A stretch of DNA of 64,000 nucleotides from Bacteroidota bacterium (lineage in GTDB: Bacteria > Bacteroidota > Bacteroidia > Palsa-965). A program made the position numbers and the translations under genes. Within the stretch, counting starts at the first letter, position 1; each line of letters opens with the position of its first letter. The notes below the pieces were generated by a model, which saw nothing but the letters and a program-made list of their open reading frames with translations, was not told where the DNA came from and did not search any database. The DNA lies in NCBI GenBank assembly GCA_003153435.1, contig PLYR01000137.1:20356-84355 (forward strand), given 5' to 3'. Of this stretch, positions 37,519 to 48,228 are shown one piece after another.

Positions 37519-38646
37519 CTAAAGCGCCGAAAGCAAGGCAGTGAGCTTAAGGATCTCTTCCCGGCTATTAAAACTGTGGATACAGATCCGTAACCGTTCC
37601 ATTCCTGCAGGCACAGTAGGGCTCATAATGGGCCTTACATCCATGCCGGCTTCCTGAAGGATAGTGGCCGCCTTCTTTACGTTTTCATTTCCAGGAATCA
37701 GTATGCATTGAATCGGACTGATACTCTCCATCACTCCTTTGGTTCCTGCATCTTTGAATAGTCGAATCCTTTCATCGAGGACTGCAATTACTCCTATATT
37801 TTCTTCCAGTAAGCTGTAAGCTGATGCAATAGCACTCAGGCTCTGAGGAGGCAAGGCTGTGGTATATATGAAAGATCGTGCGTAATTGATGAGCCAGTCT
37901 CTCAGCATGGGGCTTCCCAGGACAATCGCCCCATGACATCCCAATGCTTTACCGAATGTATGAATACGGGCAAATACCTCTTCTGTTAAGCCCAGTGCGT
38001 GAACCAGCCCTTCTCCCCTCTTTCCCTTCACACCAGTAGCATGGGCTTCATCCACAATCAGCTTTGCTCCGTATCTTCTGCAGAGACTCGCTATCAAATG
38101 GAGCGGAGACTCATCTCCATCCATTGAATAAACAGATTCAACAGCCACATAAATGGTTCCTTTCCCTGAAACAGCTTTCAGCCTTTCTTCCAGGTGCACA
38201 ATATCATTATGTGCAAACCCGAAGGCTTGTCCGCGTGAAAGACGGATTCCATCTCGTATGGAGGCATGAATCAACGTATCGTAGAGGATCGTATCTTCCT
38301 TAGCAGCGATGCAGGAAAAAAGCCCCAGATTGGCATCGTAGCCGGAGTTAAAGATAAGGCCGGCTTCCGCATTATGAAACACAGAGATGCGCTCTTCCAG
38401 AGCTTCTGCAAATGCAGAGTTTCCACGAAGTAGTCTTGATCCTCCTGAGCCTGCAAAATGATCGGGTAAAGGATGAGCAGCTATGAGCTCCAGCAAACGG
38501 GGGGAAGAAGCAAAGCCGAGATAGTCGTTTGAACAAAAATCAGTGCCTGATTTGTCTTTTTTGAGCGAACGGAATGAGCCTTCCTCCCTGCGCTTCAAGA
38601 GTGCGGCTTCCAGATAAGAGCGTGAAGAAGAGATGGTTTGAGACAT
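37519..38646 (-). CDS. bioF: 8-amino-7-oxononanoate synthase (BioF-like PLP acyltransferase)
   Basis: TDFCSNDYLGFASSPRL, GSGGSRLLRGNSAFAEALEERI, AVESVYSMDGDESPL, IVDEAHATGVKGKRGEGLV, FGKALGCHGAIVLGS. Confidence 0.93.
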   Translation of the reverse strand: MSQTISSSRSYLEAALLKRREEGSFRSLKKDKSGTDFCSNDYLGFASSPRLLELIAAHPLPDHFAGSGGSRLLRGNSAFAEALEERISVFHNAEAGLIFNSGYDANLGLFSCIAAKEDTILYDTLIHASIRDGIRLSRGQAFGFAHNDIVHLEERLKAVSGKGTIYVAVESVYSMDGDESPLHLIASLCRRYGAKLIVDEAHATGVKGKRGEGLVHALGLTEEVFARIHTFGKALGCHGAIVLGSPMLRDWLINYARSFIYTTALPPQSLSAIASAYSLLEENIGVIAVLDERIRLFKDAGTKGVMESISPIQCILIPGNENVKKAATILQEAGMDVRPIMSPTVPAGMERLRICIHSFNSREEILKLTALLSAL

Positions 38647-38652
38647 AAGTGT

Positions 38653-39387
38653 TTACCACTTCGAAAGATCAACACGAATTCCTCCGGTAAATACAAAGGT
38701 GCTGATATTATGCCTTACACTGGCAGGCAGATCCTGGTTAGACGATTGAAAATATTTGTATTCGTATAAGGGAAGAATAAAAAGGTAGGTATGTGGGTAG
38801 ACCTTATAGTCAACTGTAATACCTGCTGTAACAAAGAAGCTTTTGGCAAGGTGATCTCCTCCGAAGAAATTCAGACGTCTTGCTCCGTGATACCCGAAAT
38901 AACCGGCATGAAAATTACCATTGATTGTGATTGGCTTTTTGCTGTTCGGAAAGAAAGGCACTTCCAACTGAACATACATCTTATCGAAAACAAAATCCTC
39001 ATCCAGTAAAACTATACTCTGGCTGGTGCCGGTAATGGTATGGTTCTGAATATCGAGCTTATCCATGAAAAACTGTTCAAAGCTCAAACCGAACCCATAC
39101 CTGATTTTTTTAAGAGGGAACTGCACATTGATATCGGCACAGCGTGTCGAATTCCTGGCTTTAAAATCGATCTGATCACCTCCGACCAGGGTGGACCCGT
39201 CTTTGTTCAGGAGGTTATTATTTTGCATATGAGAATTCCAATAGGCTGTACCTTCACCTACACTGGCTCCGATAAAGTAATGGTCAAAGCTTGCCTGGAG
39301 ATCATGATAATATCCAAATTGTGCAAACAGCAAGGGAGCAGACCACGTAAGAAGGAAGGCGAGTATAAATTTTTTCAAGCTCTTCAC
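38653..39387 (-). CDS. Secreted/outer-membrane hypothetical protein inside the biotin operon
   Basis: Signal peptide MKSLKKFILAFLLTWSAPLLFAQ; alternating beta pattern, aromatic-rich (YGFGLSFEQFFMDKLDI..., TYLFILPLYEYKYF, ...FVFTGGIRVDLSKW). Confidence 0.75.
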   Translation of the reverse strand: MKSLKKFILAFLLTWSAPLLFAQFGYYHDLQASFDHYFIGASVGEGTAYWNSHMQNNNLLNKDGSTLVGGDQIDFKARNSTRCADINVQFPLKKIRYGFGLSFEQFFMDKLDIQNHTITGTSQSIVLLDEDFVFDKMYVQLEVPFFPNSKKPITINGNFHAGYFGYHGARRLNFFGGDHLAKSFFVTAGITVDYKVYPHTYLFILPLYEYKYFQSSNQDLPASVRHNISTFVFTGGIRVDLSKW

Positions 39388-39405
39388 GCTTTAAGAGTGA
39401 GCAGG

Positions 39406-40404
39406 CTATTTAATCTCCACCAGTGTTTCTTCCTGGTGTTTTGCAGGCTTATAAGCTTGTTTAGGAGTAAGACCCAGGGTTTTGAACAGGTCCATATCGG
39501 TATTGAAATCGGGATTCGGAGTGGTGAGCAACTTATCACCTGCGAAGATAGATCCGGCTCCGGCCATAAAACAAAGAGCCTGAGCTTCGGCGTTCATCTG
39601 CATCCTTCCTGCGGAGAGCCTGACGACAGTGCCAGGCATAACCATACGCGTAGTAGCAATCATACGGATCATTTCCCAAGCAGATACCTGTTCCTGATCC
39701 GCTAATGGGGTTCCTTCAACAGGAACGAGCGCATTAATAGGAACTGACTCAGGATGAACAGGCAGGTTCGCAAGGGTTTTTAACATACCGATGCGGTCGT
39801 CTGCGCTTTCTCCCATCCCAATAATACCACCGGAACAAATAGTTAATCCTGCTTTTCTCACATTTTTCAATGTCTCCAACCTGTCTTCGTAAGTACGGGT
39901 TGTAATTACTTCACCGTAAAATTCTTCGGATGAATCGATATTATGGTTATAAGCATAAAGCCCGGCATCAGCCAATTTAACAGCTTGCTCCTCAGTAATC
40001 ATTCCAAGTGTACAGCATACTTCCATGCCCTGTTTCTTGATACCTCTTACCATATCCAGTACTGCATCAAAATCGCGGTTATCACGTACTTCTCTCCAGG
40101 CAGCACCCAGACACATGCGCGAGGCACCTCCTTCTTTAGCCTGGTTAGTTGCTTTCACCACTTCTTCCTGGGAAAGTAATTTGTGGACCTTTACCTCCGT
40201 ATGGTAACGAGCTGCCTGTGGGCAGTAACTACAATCCTCCGGACATCCTCCGGTCTTAATAGAAAGTAGTGAACTCACCTGCACTTCCATAGGGTCATGG
40301 TACTTCCGGTGTATAGCTGAAGCACGGAATACAAGTTCCAGCAATGGCATGTTATAAACAGCGCTTATTTCTTCCTGGGTCCAATTACTACGGATGTCTG
40401 ACAT
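39406..40404 (-). CDS. bioB: Biotin synthase
   Basis: SIKTGGCPEDCSYCPQAARYHT (radical SAM CxxxCxxC), YNHNIDSSEEFYGEVITTRTYEDRL, GGIIGMGESADDRIGML. Confidence 0.97.
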   Translation of the reverse strand: MSDIRSNWTQEEISAVYNMPLLELVFRASAIHRKYHDPMEVQVSSLLSIKTGGCPEDCSYCPQAARYHTEVKVHKLLSQEEVVKATNQAKEGGASRMCLGAAWREVRDNRDFDAVLDMVRGIKKQGMEVCCTLGMITEEQAVKLADAGLYAYNHNIDSSEEFYGEVITTRTYEDRLETLKNVRKAGLTICSGGIIGMGESADDRIGMLKTLANLPVHPESVPINALVPVEGTPLADQEQVSAWEMIRMIATTRMVMPGTVVRLSAGRMQMNAEAQALCFMAGAGSIFAGDKLLTTPNPDFNTDMDLFKTLGLTPKQAYKPAKHQEETLVEIK

Positions 40405-40410
40405 ACATTA

Positions 40411-40439
40411 CAAATATAAGAGTTTTAGGGAGGAAACAA
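40411..40439 (-). promoter_or_regulatory. Putative bioB promoter TTG-N18-TATATTTG
   Basis: Minus strand: TTG TTTCCTCCCTAAAACTCT TATATTTG; the -7 box ends 6 nt before the bioB ATG. Confidence 0.65.
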
Positions 40440-40510
40440 AATTAGTGATTTTTGCTCTCAAAGTGTCTCTTACCGAACAGAAGGGCAACCTTAGAGAAGT
40501 GTAAAATGAA

Positions 40511-40518
40511 TACCTTTG
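40511..40518 (+). promoter_or_regulatory. Putative trmD -7 element TACCTTTG
   Basis: TAnnTTTG match 6 nt before ATG 40525; -33 element not convincing. Confidence 0.45.
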
Positions 40519-40524
40519 CCCCTC

Positions 40525-41199
40525 ATGAGAATCGATATCATAACCGTACTTCCAGCACTGCTTGAAAGCCCATTTGCACATTCGATCATCAAAAGGGCTG
40601 TCGACAAAAACCTGGTGGAGATAAACATTATCAACCTGAGGGATTATGCCAATAACAAGCATAAAAAGGTGGATGATTACCCTTATGGAGGGGGTGCCGG
40701 AATGGTCATGATGATAGAGCCGATTGACCGGTGTATCACGGCACTAAAAGCCGAAAGGGCCTATGATGAGGTCATTTATTTAAGTCCCGATGGAGAGATG
40801 CTGGACCAGCCAATGGCTAATAGGATGAGCAGTGCCAAGAATCTGATTTTTCTCTGCGGGCATTACAAAGGGGTAGACGAAAGGGTTAGGAAGCACCTGA
40901 TTACCAGAGAAATATCTATTGGAAACTATGTTCTTTCAGGAGGGGAGCTCGCTGCTGCCGTCCTCACCGATACCCTGGTCAGACTTATCCCCGGAGCCTT
41001 ATCGGATGAGACCTCTGCCCTGTCTGATTCCTTTCAGGACAAGCTTATCGCGCCTCCGGCCTATACTCGTCCCGCTGAATATAACGGTATGAAGATCCCA
41101 GATATACTGCTTTCCGGCAATACACCGGAAGTAGAAAAATGGAGGCATGAACAGAGCCTGGAGCGTACAAAAGAGCGGAGGCCGGATCTTTTGAAGTAA
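40525..41199 (+). CDS. trmD: tRNA (guanine-N1)-methyltransferase
   Basis: [26 protein letters not shown]...[18 protein letters not shown]...[12 protein letters not shown]...[19 protein letters not shown]. The ORF-track start at 40516 is TTG; the first ATG is 40525. Confidence 0.97.
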   Translation: MRIDIITVLPALLESPFAHSIIKRAVDKNLVEINIINLRDYANNKHKKVDDYPYGGGAGMVMMIEPIDRCITALKAERAYDEVIYLSPDGEMLDQPMANRMSSAKNLIFLCGHYKGVDERVRKHLITREISIGNYVLSGGELAAAVLTDTLVRLIPGALSDETSALSDSFQDKLIAPPAYTRPAEYNGMKIPDILLSGNTPEVEKWRHEQSLERTKERRPDLLK

Positions 41200-41290
41200 T
41201 CTTTTCCTACTCAGGGAGATAAATAATTATCTTTTCTTTCTCCTTTTCCAAAAAAAGCCTACATTTGCAACCCATTTTATATCAAAAGAC

Positions 41291-41683
41291 ATGAACTTGA
41301 ACATCCTGAATTTCATACACGAGCAATTAGCTCCTAAGACTAAACTTCCATCCTTCAAGGCCGGAGATACGGTTACAGTCCACTATAAGATCAAAGAAGG
41401 TGATAAAGAACGCGTACAGCAGTTCCAGGGTGTTGTGATCCAACGCAAAGGAACAGGTGCTACCGAGTCATTCACCGTTCGTAAGATTTCTAACAGCGTA
41501 GGTGTTGAACGTATTTTCCCTGTGGTATCCCCATATATCGACAAAATCGATGTAAACAAGGTTGGTATTGTTCGTCGCGCTCGTATCTACTACATGCGTG
41601 ACCTGACTGGTAAGAGCGCACGTATTGCGGAAAAGAAAAACTACACAACTACTACTGAAGCTGCTGAAAAAGTTTCTGCTTAA
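41291..41683 (+). CDS. rplS: 50S ribosomal protein L19
   Basis: [91 protein letters not shown]. Confidence 0.97.
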   Translation: MNLNILNFIHEQLAPKTKLPSFKAGDTVTVHYKIKEGDKERVQQFQGVVIQRKGTGATESFTVRKISNSVGVERIFPVVSPYIDKIDVNKVGIVRRARIYYMRDLTGKSARIAEKKNYTTTTEAAEKVSA

Positions 41684-41708
41684 TAACACACCCAGTTCTA
41701 TTTATAAA

Positions 41709-41737
41709 AAAGCCCCGTTTAAAACGGGGCTTTTTTT
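41709..41737 (+). terminator. Intrinsic terminator of trmD-rplS
   Basis: AAAGCCCCGTTTAAAACGGGGCTTTTTTT hairpin plus T-run. Confidence 0.9.
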
Positions 41738-41794
41738 GCTCTTCAATGTGGTTAATCCAGTTTAAGGATTTTATTGATCCTTCTAGACCGATTG

Positions 41795-42721
41795 TTACTT
41801 CCCCGCCCAATCAATCCCCTTCTTCAGCAAACCCAACGTCCTCTCTTCTTCAGATCCTGCTTCCGGCTTAAAATTGTAAACCCAGGAAGCCATTTCAGGA
41901 AGGCTCATGAGAATAGATTCTGTTCTTCCATCTGTATCCAATCCGAAACGGGTGCCTTTATCATAAACGAGGTTAAACTCCACATAACGCCCGCGGCGAA
42001 GAAGTTGCCATTTCTTTTGGGATTCAGTATAATGGAGGTCTTTGGTTTGGGCCACCAACTTGGTGTATACGGGCGCAAAGGTTTCTCCTACCTCGAGTAC
42101 AAAATCGAACAGCTGTTCTTTGCTCATTCCACGTTTCGAATCCATGCGGTCGAAGAAAATGCCTCCGATACCCCTTGTTTCTTTACGATGAGGGATAAAG
42201 AAATACTCATCTGCCCATTTTTTGAACTCGGTGTAGAAAGCAGGATTATGTTTATCGCAGGTTGATTTCAATGTTTTATGAAAGAACGCTGCATCGGCAT
42301 CAACAATATAATGGGGTGTAAGATCAATCCCCCCTCCAAACCACCACGTGCCGTCACTCATTTCGAAGTAACGTACATTCATATGGATGATTGGAACGAG
42401 AGGGTTATTTGGATGAATCACGATGGAAACACCGGTAGCATAAAAATCGGCTTCGGGGAGATGGAGAGCTTTCAAGATAGCCGGAGGTGTAGGACCATAA
42501 ACAGCAGAATAATTCACCCCTCCTTTTTCGAAAACATTTCCATGACTGATCACACGGGTTCTTCCTCCACCGCCTTGTTCCCTGCTCCAGGCATCTTCCA
42601 GAAACTTCGCACAGCCATCGGCCTGTTCGAGTGACAGACAAATCTTATCCTGCAATGACATGAAGGCGGAAGAAATCATTTCCGGGCTAAGCAACTGTGG
42701 AGGCAATGTTGTCTTGCTCAT
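41795..42721 (-). CDS. hemF: Oxygen-dependent coproporphyrinogen III oxidase
   Basis: HMNVRYFEMSDGTWWFGGGIDLTPHYIV, RRGRYVEFNLVYDKGTRFGLDTDGRTESILMSLPEMASW. Confidence 0.97.
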   Translation of the reverse strand: MSKTTLPPQLLSPEMISSAFMSLQDKICLSLEQADGCAKFLEDAWSREQGGGGRTRVISHGNVFEKGGVNYSAVYGPTPPAILKALHLPEADFYATGVSIVIHPNNPLVPIIHMNVRYFEMSDGTWWFGGGIDLTPHYIVDADAAFFHKTLKSTCDKHNPAFYTEFKKWADEYFFIPHRKETRGIGGIFFDRMDSKRGMSKEQLFDFVLEVGETFAPVYTKLVAQTKDLHYTESQKKWQLLRRGRYVEFNLVYDKGTRFGLDTDGRTESILMSLPEMASWVYNFKPEAGSEEERTLGLLKKGIDWAGK

Positions 42722-44520
42722 TATTTTACAGCCCTGATGAGTTTGAAATCTTTAATCATCACCATACTCACGGATTTATTTTCATAACCGCTCTCTGGTG
42801 ATGTCTTGTATAAATTAAAGCTTTGCTGTGTTCCGGTCCACTTCATTTTTGGAAGCTTTTTCCGGAAATTCAATCCGTAATCACGAAGTGCGCTCAGGTA
42901 ATACATGCCTGCATCATAGCCCTCGAAAGCATAAGTGCCCGGCTCAACACTGCAAAGGATGCGGAAGTTTTTGATGAAGTTGATGGTATTTTCCTTTTCA
43001 TACTCCACAAACGAATTAACAGTATAGTGCAGTTGAAGATTTTCCAGATAGTCATAGTCCAGATTCGCAAACCCGTTCCAGCTCTGCATGCCATAAACAA
43101 TTATCTGGTATTTATCGAGCAATGTGTTGAGGGTTCGCATCAGATCCGTAACATAGGCCTGGCTATTAGATGGAATGATAATTACATTGGGCTTTGTCAG
43201 AGATAATGATTTCGAAAATCCTTCTGATGCTTTTATATTTAGAAGAGAATCGGTGGACCCCGATTCTTTCAGGATTTCTACGTATCGGTTCCTAAAGATG
43301 GTTACATACAGTGCTTCTTTCGTGCTTGAATTACTGACCAGGATAACATTCTGTCCTTTACATGCCTCAGCCACAAATGCAGCCTCTTCCTCGAGCTGGG
43401 TGGTAACAGATGGAAGCATCTTGCTGACACAATCATTATTGAGTAGAACCTTGTTTTGTTGGGAGGTTGGAGATACAATAGGGATTGTATTCTTACGGGC
43501 AAACCTGGCTACATGCCCGAAAGCCACACCGGATAAGGGTCCTACTATAAGATTCATTTCTTTTAGTTCTGGCTTCTTAAGGATTTCCTGAAGGCGGGCA
43601 GAGTCCGAGTCATCCAGATCGTAGACGAAAAGCTCAATGTTTAAACCTGTTTTTTTAAGGGAGTCCATGGCCAAGCGAAAGCCCTGATAGAACTGAACAG
43701 CCATATCTGATTTAGCTGAGAAAGAACCTGCTTCTCTTCCGATACGGTCTACATCAATATTCTCATTGTTTTCTGTATGGAATGGGGCGAACAAAGCCAC
43801 TTTGTATTTATCTTTTTTTACAAGGGTAAAGAGTGTATCACCGGCTGTAGCCAGTTCATTCACTCTACCGGTTTCTTTTACAGAAGGAGCTTTAGGCTCT
43901 GCTTTGGTTGTAGCTTTTACTTCCGGTTTAAGCGGATCCGGACTTGTTCCGGACTTTTCTTTGGTTTCAGCGTTTGTTTTGTCAACGCTTTCTATCTTCT
44001 TGCCTCCGGTGGGAATTTTCAGTACTTGCCCTGCTTTCAACCCATCTTTGAGTTCAGGGTTTGCGACTTTCAGTTCATCAACCGTCACTCCATACAATTT
44101 GGAGATCGAATAAAGCGTTTGTCCTGCTTCGGTTTTATGGGTCTGAGGTTTAGTTTTATCGAAAGCATTCTTAAGCGATTTAAGGTAAGGAATGTGCAAT
44201 ATATCTCCCGGTTTTATCCCATCAATGGCAGAAGGATTTTCCACAACAATGTCATTGACATCCATGAAATAGGCATGAGCAATGGCAAAGAGCGTCTGTC
44301 CCTGTTCAACGGTATGGAAATAGTATTTCACATCACCAATCTTTTTAATCTCTGTCGATTTTTTTATTTCCTGGGCATGCAATCCTGACCCACAAACAAG
44401 GAGGAGCAGGAAGGAAATGATCCGCCGGGTTGAATAAAAATTTGTCTGAGTCCTCTTGTTCAAGATTTGTGATTGTCTATTCCCACTCAATCGTGGCAGG
44501 TGGCTTGGAGCTGATGTCAT
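42721..44520 (-). CDS. LysM-domain protein with periplasmic-binding-protein-like domain (exact start uncertain)
   Basis: Two LysM repeats ([86 protein letters not shown]) and KVALFAPFH...[52 protein letters not shown]. The ORF-track start overlaps guaA, so the true start is probably downstream. Confidence 0.88.
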   Translation of the reverse strand: MTSAPSHLPRLSGNRQSQILNKRTQTNFYSTRRIISFLLLLVCGSGLHAQEIKKSTEIKKIGDVKYYFHTVEQGQTLFAIAHAYFMDVNDIVVENPSAIDGIKPGDILHIPYLKSLKNAFDKTKPQTHKTEAGQTLYSISKLYGVTVDELKVANPELKDGLKAGQVLKIPTGGKKIESVDKTNAETKEKSGTSPDPLKPEVKATTKAEPKAPSVKETGRVNELATAGDTLFTLVKKDKYKVALFAPFHTENNENIDVDRIGREAGSFSAKSDMAVQFYQGFRLAMDSLKKTGLNIELFVYDLDDSDSARLQEILKKPELKEMNLIVGPLSGVAFGHVARFARKNTIPIVSPTSQQNKVLLNNDCVSKMLPSVTTQLEEEAAFVAEACKGQNVILVSNSSTKEALYVTIFRNRYVEILKESGSTDSLLNIKASEGFSKSLSLTKPNVIIIPSNSQAYVTDLMRTLNTLLDKYQIIVYGMQSWNGFANLDYDYLENLQLHYTVNSFVEYEKENTINFIKNFRILCSVEPGTYAFEGYDAGMYYLSALRDYGLNFRKKLPKMKWTGTQQSFNLYKTSPESGYENKSVSMVMIKDFKLIRAVK

Positions 44521-46009
44521 AGACCACCCGGTTGATACCTTTTACCTTATTAATTATTTCATTGGAGATCTTGCCTAGAAATTCGTATGGAAGGTGACAC
44601 CAGTCTGCTGTCATTCCATCTGTAGAAGTCACCGCACGAAGTGCTACTGCATTTTCATAGGTTCTCTCATCACCCATTACACCTACAGTTTGAACTGGAA
44701 GAAAGATTGCTCCTGCCTGCCATACGTCTTTGTATAATCCGGAACTCTTCAGTCCTTCAATAAAAATAGAATCGACTTCCTGCAACACTCTTACCTTCTC
44801 TTCGGTGATATCACCGAGAATCCGGATAGCAAGGCCTGGGCCGGGGAAAGGGTGACGGTTTAGGATGCGATCCTCAAGTCCTAATGTACGCCCTACCCTT
44901 CTTACTTCATCTTTAAAAAGTGTATTAAGAGGTTCCACCACTTTGAGCTTCATCTTTGCCGGAAGTCCACCTACATTATGATGTGATTTAATAGTAGCGG
45001 AGGGTCCTTTTACGGAAACAGATTCAATCACATCGGGATAGATGGTGCCCTGGGCCAGCCATTTCACATCCTGAATCTTATGTGATTCTTCATCGAATAC
45101 TTCGATAAAGGCATTTCCAATTATTTTTCTTTTCCTCTCCGGATCGCTCACCCCTTTCAGGTCGGTATAGAAACGGGATTTCGCATCGACACCTTTTACA
45201 TTCAGTCCCATGTGAACGTAAGAATCAAGAACCTGAGAGAATTCGTTTTTACGGAGAAGTCCGTTATCCACAAATATGCAGTAGAGGTTTTTTCCGATGG
45301 CTTTATGCAGAAGCATAGCAGCTACGCTGGAATCAACACCTCCGCTTAAGCCAAGCACCACTTTATCGCTTCCTATTTTCTTTTTTAATTCTGCAACAGT
45401 GGTTTCCACAAATGAATCGGGAGTCCAATCCTGTTTGCATCCACAGATATCCACCACAAAATTGCGCAGTAGCTGCATGCCTTCCGTGCTGTGGTATACT
45501 TCTGGATGAAACTGAATCCCATAGGTTTGTTCATGCAACATTTGAAAACCTGCGATAGGCACTTCGGGGGTGCTGGCAACAATTTTGCTTTGCTCAGGGA
45601 TACGGGAGATGGTATCGGCATGGCTCATCCAGACTTGGGAATGGAGACTAAGGCTTTTAAAAAGCTCATTTTTGTTATTGACTGAGCTGAGATTTGCCCT
45701 TCCATATTCACGGGTGCTGGAAGCTTTCACTTCCCCGCCATTCTGCTGGGCCAGGAGTTGAGCTCCGTAGCATACCCCTAAAAGAGGAATTTTGCCTTTA
45801 ATAGCAGAAAGATTAGGGTTGGGAGATTCAGGGTCCCTTACCGAGAACGGACTTCCACTGAGAATAACCCCTTTAATATGATTATCGGGTGCAGGATAGT
45901 GGTTATAGGGATGGATCTCGCAGTATACATTAAGTTCCCTTATTCGTCTAGCAATCAACTGAGTATATTGGGAACCAAAATCAAGGATTAGAATGGTTTC
46001 TTGTGACAT
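44477..46009 (-). CDS. guaA: GMP synthase (glutamine-hydrolysing)
   Basis: [36 protein letters not shown]...[11 protein letters not shown]...[17 protein letters not shown]...[19 protein letters not shown]. Start adjusted to ATG 46009; CAAAGATA (-7-like) at 46029-46036. Confidence 0.97.
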   Translation of the reverse strand: MSQETILILDFGSQYTQLIARRIRELNVYCEIHPYNHYPAPDNHIKGVILSGSPFSVRDPESPNPNLSAIKGKIPLLGVCYGAQLLAQQNGGEVKASSTREYGRANLSSVNNKNELFKSLSLHSQVWMSHADTISRIPEQSKIVASTPEVPIAGFQMLHEQTYGIQFHPEVYHSTEGMQLLRNFVVDICGCKQDWTPDSFVETTVAELKKKIGSDKVVLGLSGGVDSSVAAMLLHKAIGKNLYCIFVDNGLLRKNEFSQVLDSYVHMGLNVKGVDAKSRFYTDLKGVSDPERKRKIIGNAFIEVFDEESHKIQDVKWLAQGTIYPDVIESVSVKGPSATIKSHHNVGGLPAKMKLKVVEPLNTLFKDEVRRVGRTLGLEDRILNRHPFPGPGLAIRILGDITEEKVRVLQEVDSIFIEGLKSSGLYKDVWQAGAIFLPVQTVGVMGDERTYENAVALRAVTSTDGMTADWCHLPYEFLGKISNEIINKVKGINRVVYDISSKPPATIEWE

Positions 46010-46159
46010 ATGCCTGATTAGGAGGATCAAAGATAGAGAAATAAGGCCTTCGGGGGGATACAAAAGTGTTGAACAAATGATAAACAATTACCCGGTCATT
46101 GCCATTCACCCTCTCTTGTTGACGGAGTAGCATGCTTTTCCCCTTTTAACTACAACAAT

Positions 46160-48223
46160 TTATTTCCCGACCACATAAAATTCCGTCCTTCTGTTCTTTG
46201 CCTTCCCTGCTTCTGTAGCATTGTCAGCAACTGGTTTTGTTGATCCAAACCCTTTAAAAGCCACTAGCTGGCTTTTGGGAACACCAAGTTTTTCCAGAGC
46301 TTCATATACCGTTAGGGCCCGATCGGCACTTAGGCTTTGATTTTTCTTTTCGTCCCCTACATTATCCGTATGTCCGTAGATTTCAATTTTGATAGAGGGA
46401 TTCTCCTTCAGATAGCTTGCAAACTCTTCGAGCACTATTTTACATTGTCCTTCAAGCTCGGCGGAGTTGGTACGATAATAAAGATTATTAAGGGTATAAG
46501 AAGAACCGGGAAGAACTGATTTTACATCCAGATCATAATTCTTTGGTTTAGCATTGACGCTGTCGGCTGAAACAAGGTGAGAACTGAAAGCGGCTCCTTC
46601 CTGTTTGACAGTGATGATAAAATCTTCTTTCTTCTTCATATTCACAACCGCTGAGTAATGTCCGGTGAGAGTATCCATCACTACATTTGTCTTTGTTTTA
46701 GAGTTCGCACTTTTTATTTCTACCTGGGCTCCGGACACTGGTCTTCCATCCATGAGCTTTAAATCACCTTTTACAAAAGCTACTTTCTGAGGTCGAGCTT
46801 TCTCATACAATTCAAAATAGTATATATCATAACCACCCATACCTGGATTTTTCTGGGGCTTGTTGGTGGCGAAATAACCCAGGTGGCCATCGGTGCTGGC
46901 AAAGAAACCCACATCATCACCGGCCGTATTAATTGGAGAACCGATATTCTTTGGATCTTCCCAGTTTCCTTTCTCATCTTTCCGGACAAAGAATATGTCC
47001 TGACCACCGAAGCCCGGTAAACCGTCAGAAGAAAAATAAAGGGTTTCGCTATCGGAGTGGATAAAAGGTGTTTTCTCTTCGAACTTTGTATTGATCTTGG
47101 GCCCTGCATTAACCGGTATATCCCAGTTTCCATCAGCTTTTTTATGGGAGAGCCAGATATCAGATCCTCCAAATCCACCCGGGCGGTCACTTGCAAAGTA
47201 AAGAGTCTTACCATCTGCCGAAATGGATGGTTGGGAATCCCATGAGTTAGGGTCATTGATGACTGGTCCGCAATTCTTTATCTCACCCCAAACTCCGTTC
47301 ATCTTATCACAGTAATAGATATCAAAATTAGGGTTGGTTCCTCCTTCATCTTTTCCGATGGTGAAATACATATGCTGATTGTCGATCGAAACGGTAGCCC
47401 CTCCCTGGTTATCATAGGTATTGAAAGGACGAGGCATCATATTACCCGCATTGAATTCCCCATTGCTTCCCCGCACCGAATAAGAAAAGGTCTCTTCCAG
47501 TTTGTCCGTCTGGTAAATCTGATTCTTATTTGCGGTAGCCGGGCCGCGGCGTACGAAATACATTTCTTCATTATCGGGAGTGATGATTCCGAGGTACTCA
47601 TCTTTGGGTGTGCAAACACCTTTGACAGGGTGGGGATCGAAAGGAACGATATTCTTTTTAAGGTCTTCATAAATCTTAGCATACTTAATCATGTCTTTGG
47701 AATTGCTCAGGAAGAACTCAAACTCTTTATTGTACTTTTTAGGGTCCTCCTCCTTAAAGTCGATATACTTCTGCAGATATTTAATAGCCTCCGGATAATT
47801 TTCTTCCAGATAATAATTATAACCTACATAATAAAAAGGATCCGAGTGATAAGTCGGGCATAGTTCAATGACTTTCAAAAGGTAGGGAATGGCTGGTTTA
47901 TATGAATCGTTGTGGAGATTTGCTACGGTAATCTGAATACTGGCCAGTTTCCACCAGGCATCAAGGTATTCCGGGTCCAGCTCTGTGGCTTTGAGGAGGA
48001 AAGCGATTCGTTCTTCCCGTTTGTATTTTTTATTGTCACAGCCTTTATCGTAATATTCAGAAGCGGCTTTATCAGTACCTCTTTCATCGCACTTAAGCTT
48101 TACTTCTTCCGAAGCCTTATCGTCCTGAGCATGTAGCACAACAACAGTAGGCAGAAGCAATAACAACAGAAGTTGCAGTTTTGGCCGGCGATTGCCAAAT
48201 ATTGATTTTAAGGATTTTTTCAT
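46160..48223 (-). CDS. TPR/PD40/OmpA-C protein (PorE-like architecture)
   Basis: TPR-like N-terminus; PD40 DGKTLYFASDRPGGFGGSDIWLS, DSETLYFSSDGLPGFGGQDIFFV; C-terminal LNNLYYRTNSAELEGQCKIVLEEFASYLKENPSIKIEIYGHTDNVGDEKKNQSLSADRALTVYEAL. Confidence 0.93.
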   Translation of the reverse strand: MKKSLKSIFGNRRPKLQLLLLLLLPTVVVLHAQDDKASEEVKLKCDERGTDKAASEYYDKGCDNKKYKREERIAFLLKATELDPEYLDAWWKLASIQITVANLHNDSYKPAIPYLLKVIELCPTYHSDPFYYVGYNYYLEENYPEAIKYLQKYIDFKEEDPKKYNKEFEFFLSNSKDMIKYAKIYEDLKKNIVPFDPHPVKGVCTPKDEYLGIITPDNEEMYFVRRGPATANKNQIYQTDKLEETFSYSVRGSNGEFNAGNMMPRPFNTYDNQGGATVSIDNQHMYFTIGKDEGGTNPNFDIYYCDKMNGVWGEIKNCGPVINDPNSWDSQPSISADGKTLYFASDRPGGFGGSDIWLSHKKADGNWDIPVNAGPKINTKFEEKTPFIHSDSETLYFSSDGLPGFGGQDIFFVRKDEKGNWEDPKNIGSPINTAGDDVGFFASTDGHLGYFATNKPQKNPGMGGYDIYYFELYEKARPQKVAFVKGDLKLMDGRPVSGAQVEIKSANSKTKTNVVMDTLTGHYSAVVNMKKKEDFIITVKQEGAAFSSHLVSADSVNAKPKNYDLDVKSVLPGSSYTLNNLYYRTNSAELEGQCKIVLEEFASYLKENPSIKIEIYGHTDNVGDEKKNQSLSADRALTVYEALEKLGVPKSQLVAFKGFGSTKPVADNATEAGKAKNRRTEFYVVGK

Positions 48224-48228
48224 GAAAA

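Noticed and set aside
40516-40524. TrmD starting at 40516
   Set aside because: The ORF-track start codon there is TTG; the conserved N-terminus [10 protein letters not shown] begins at ATG 40525.
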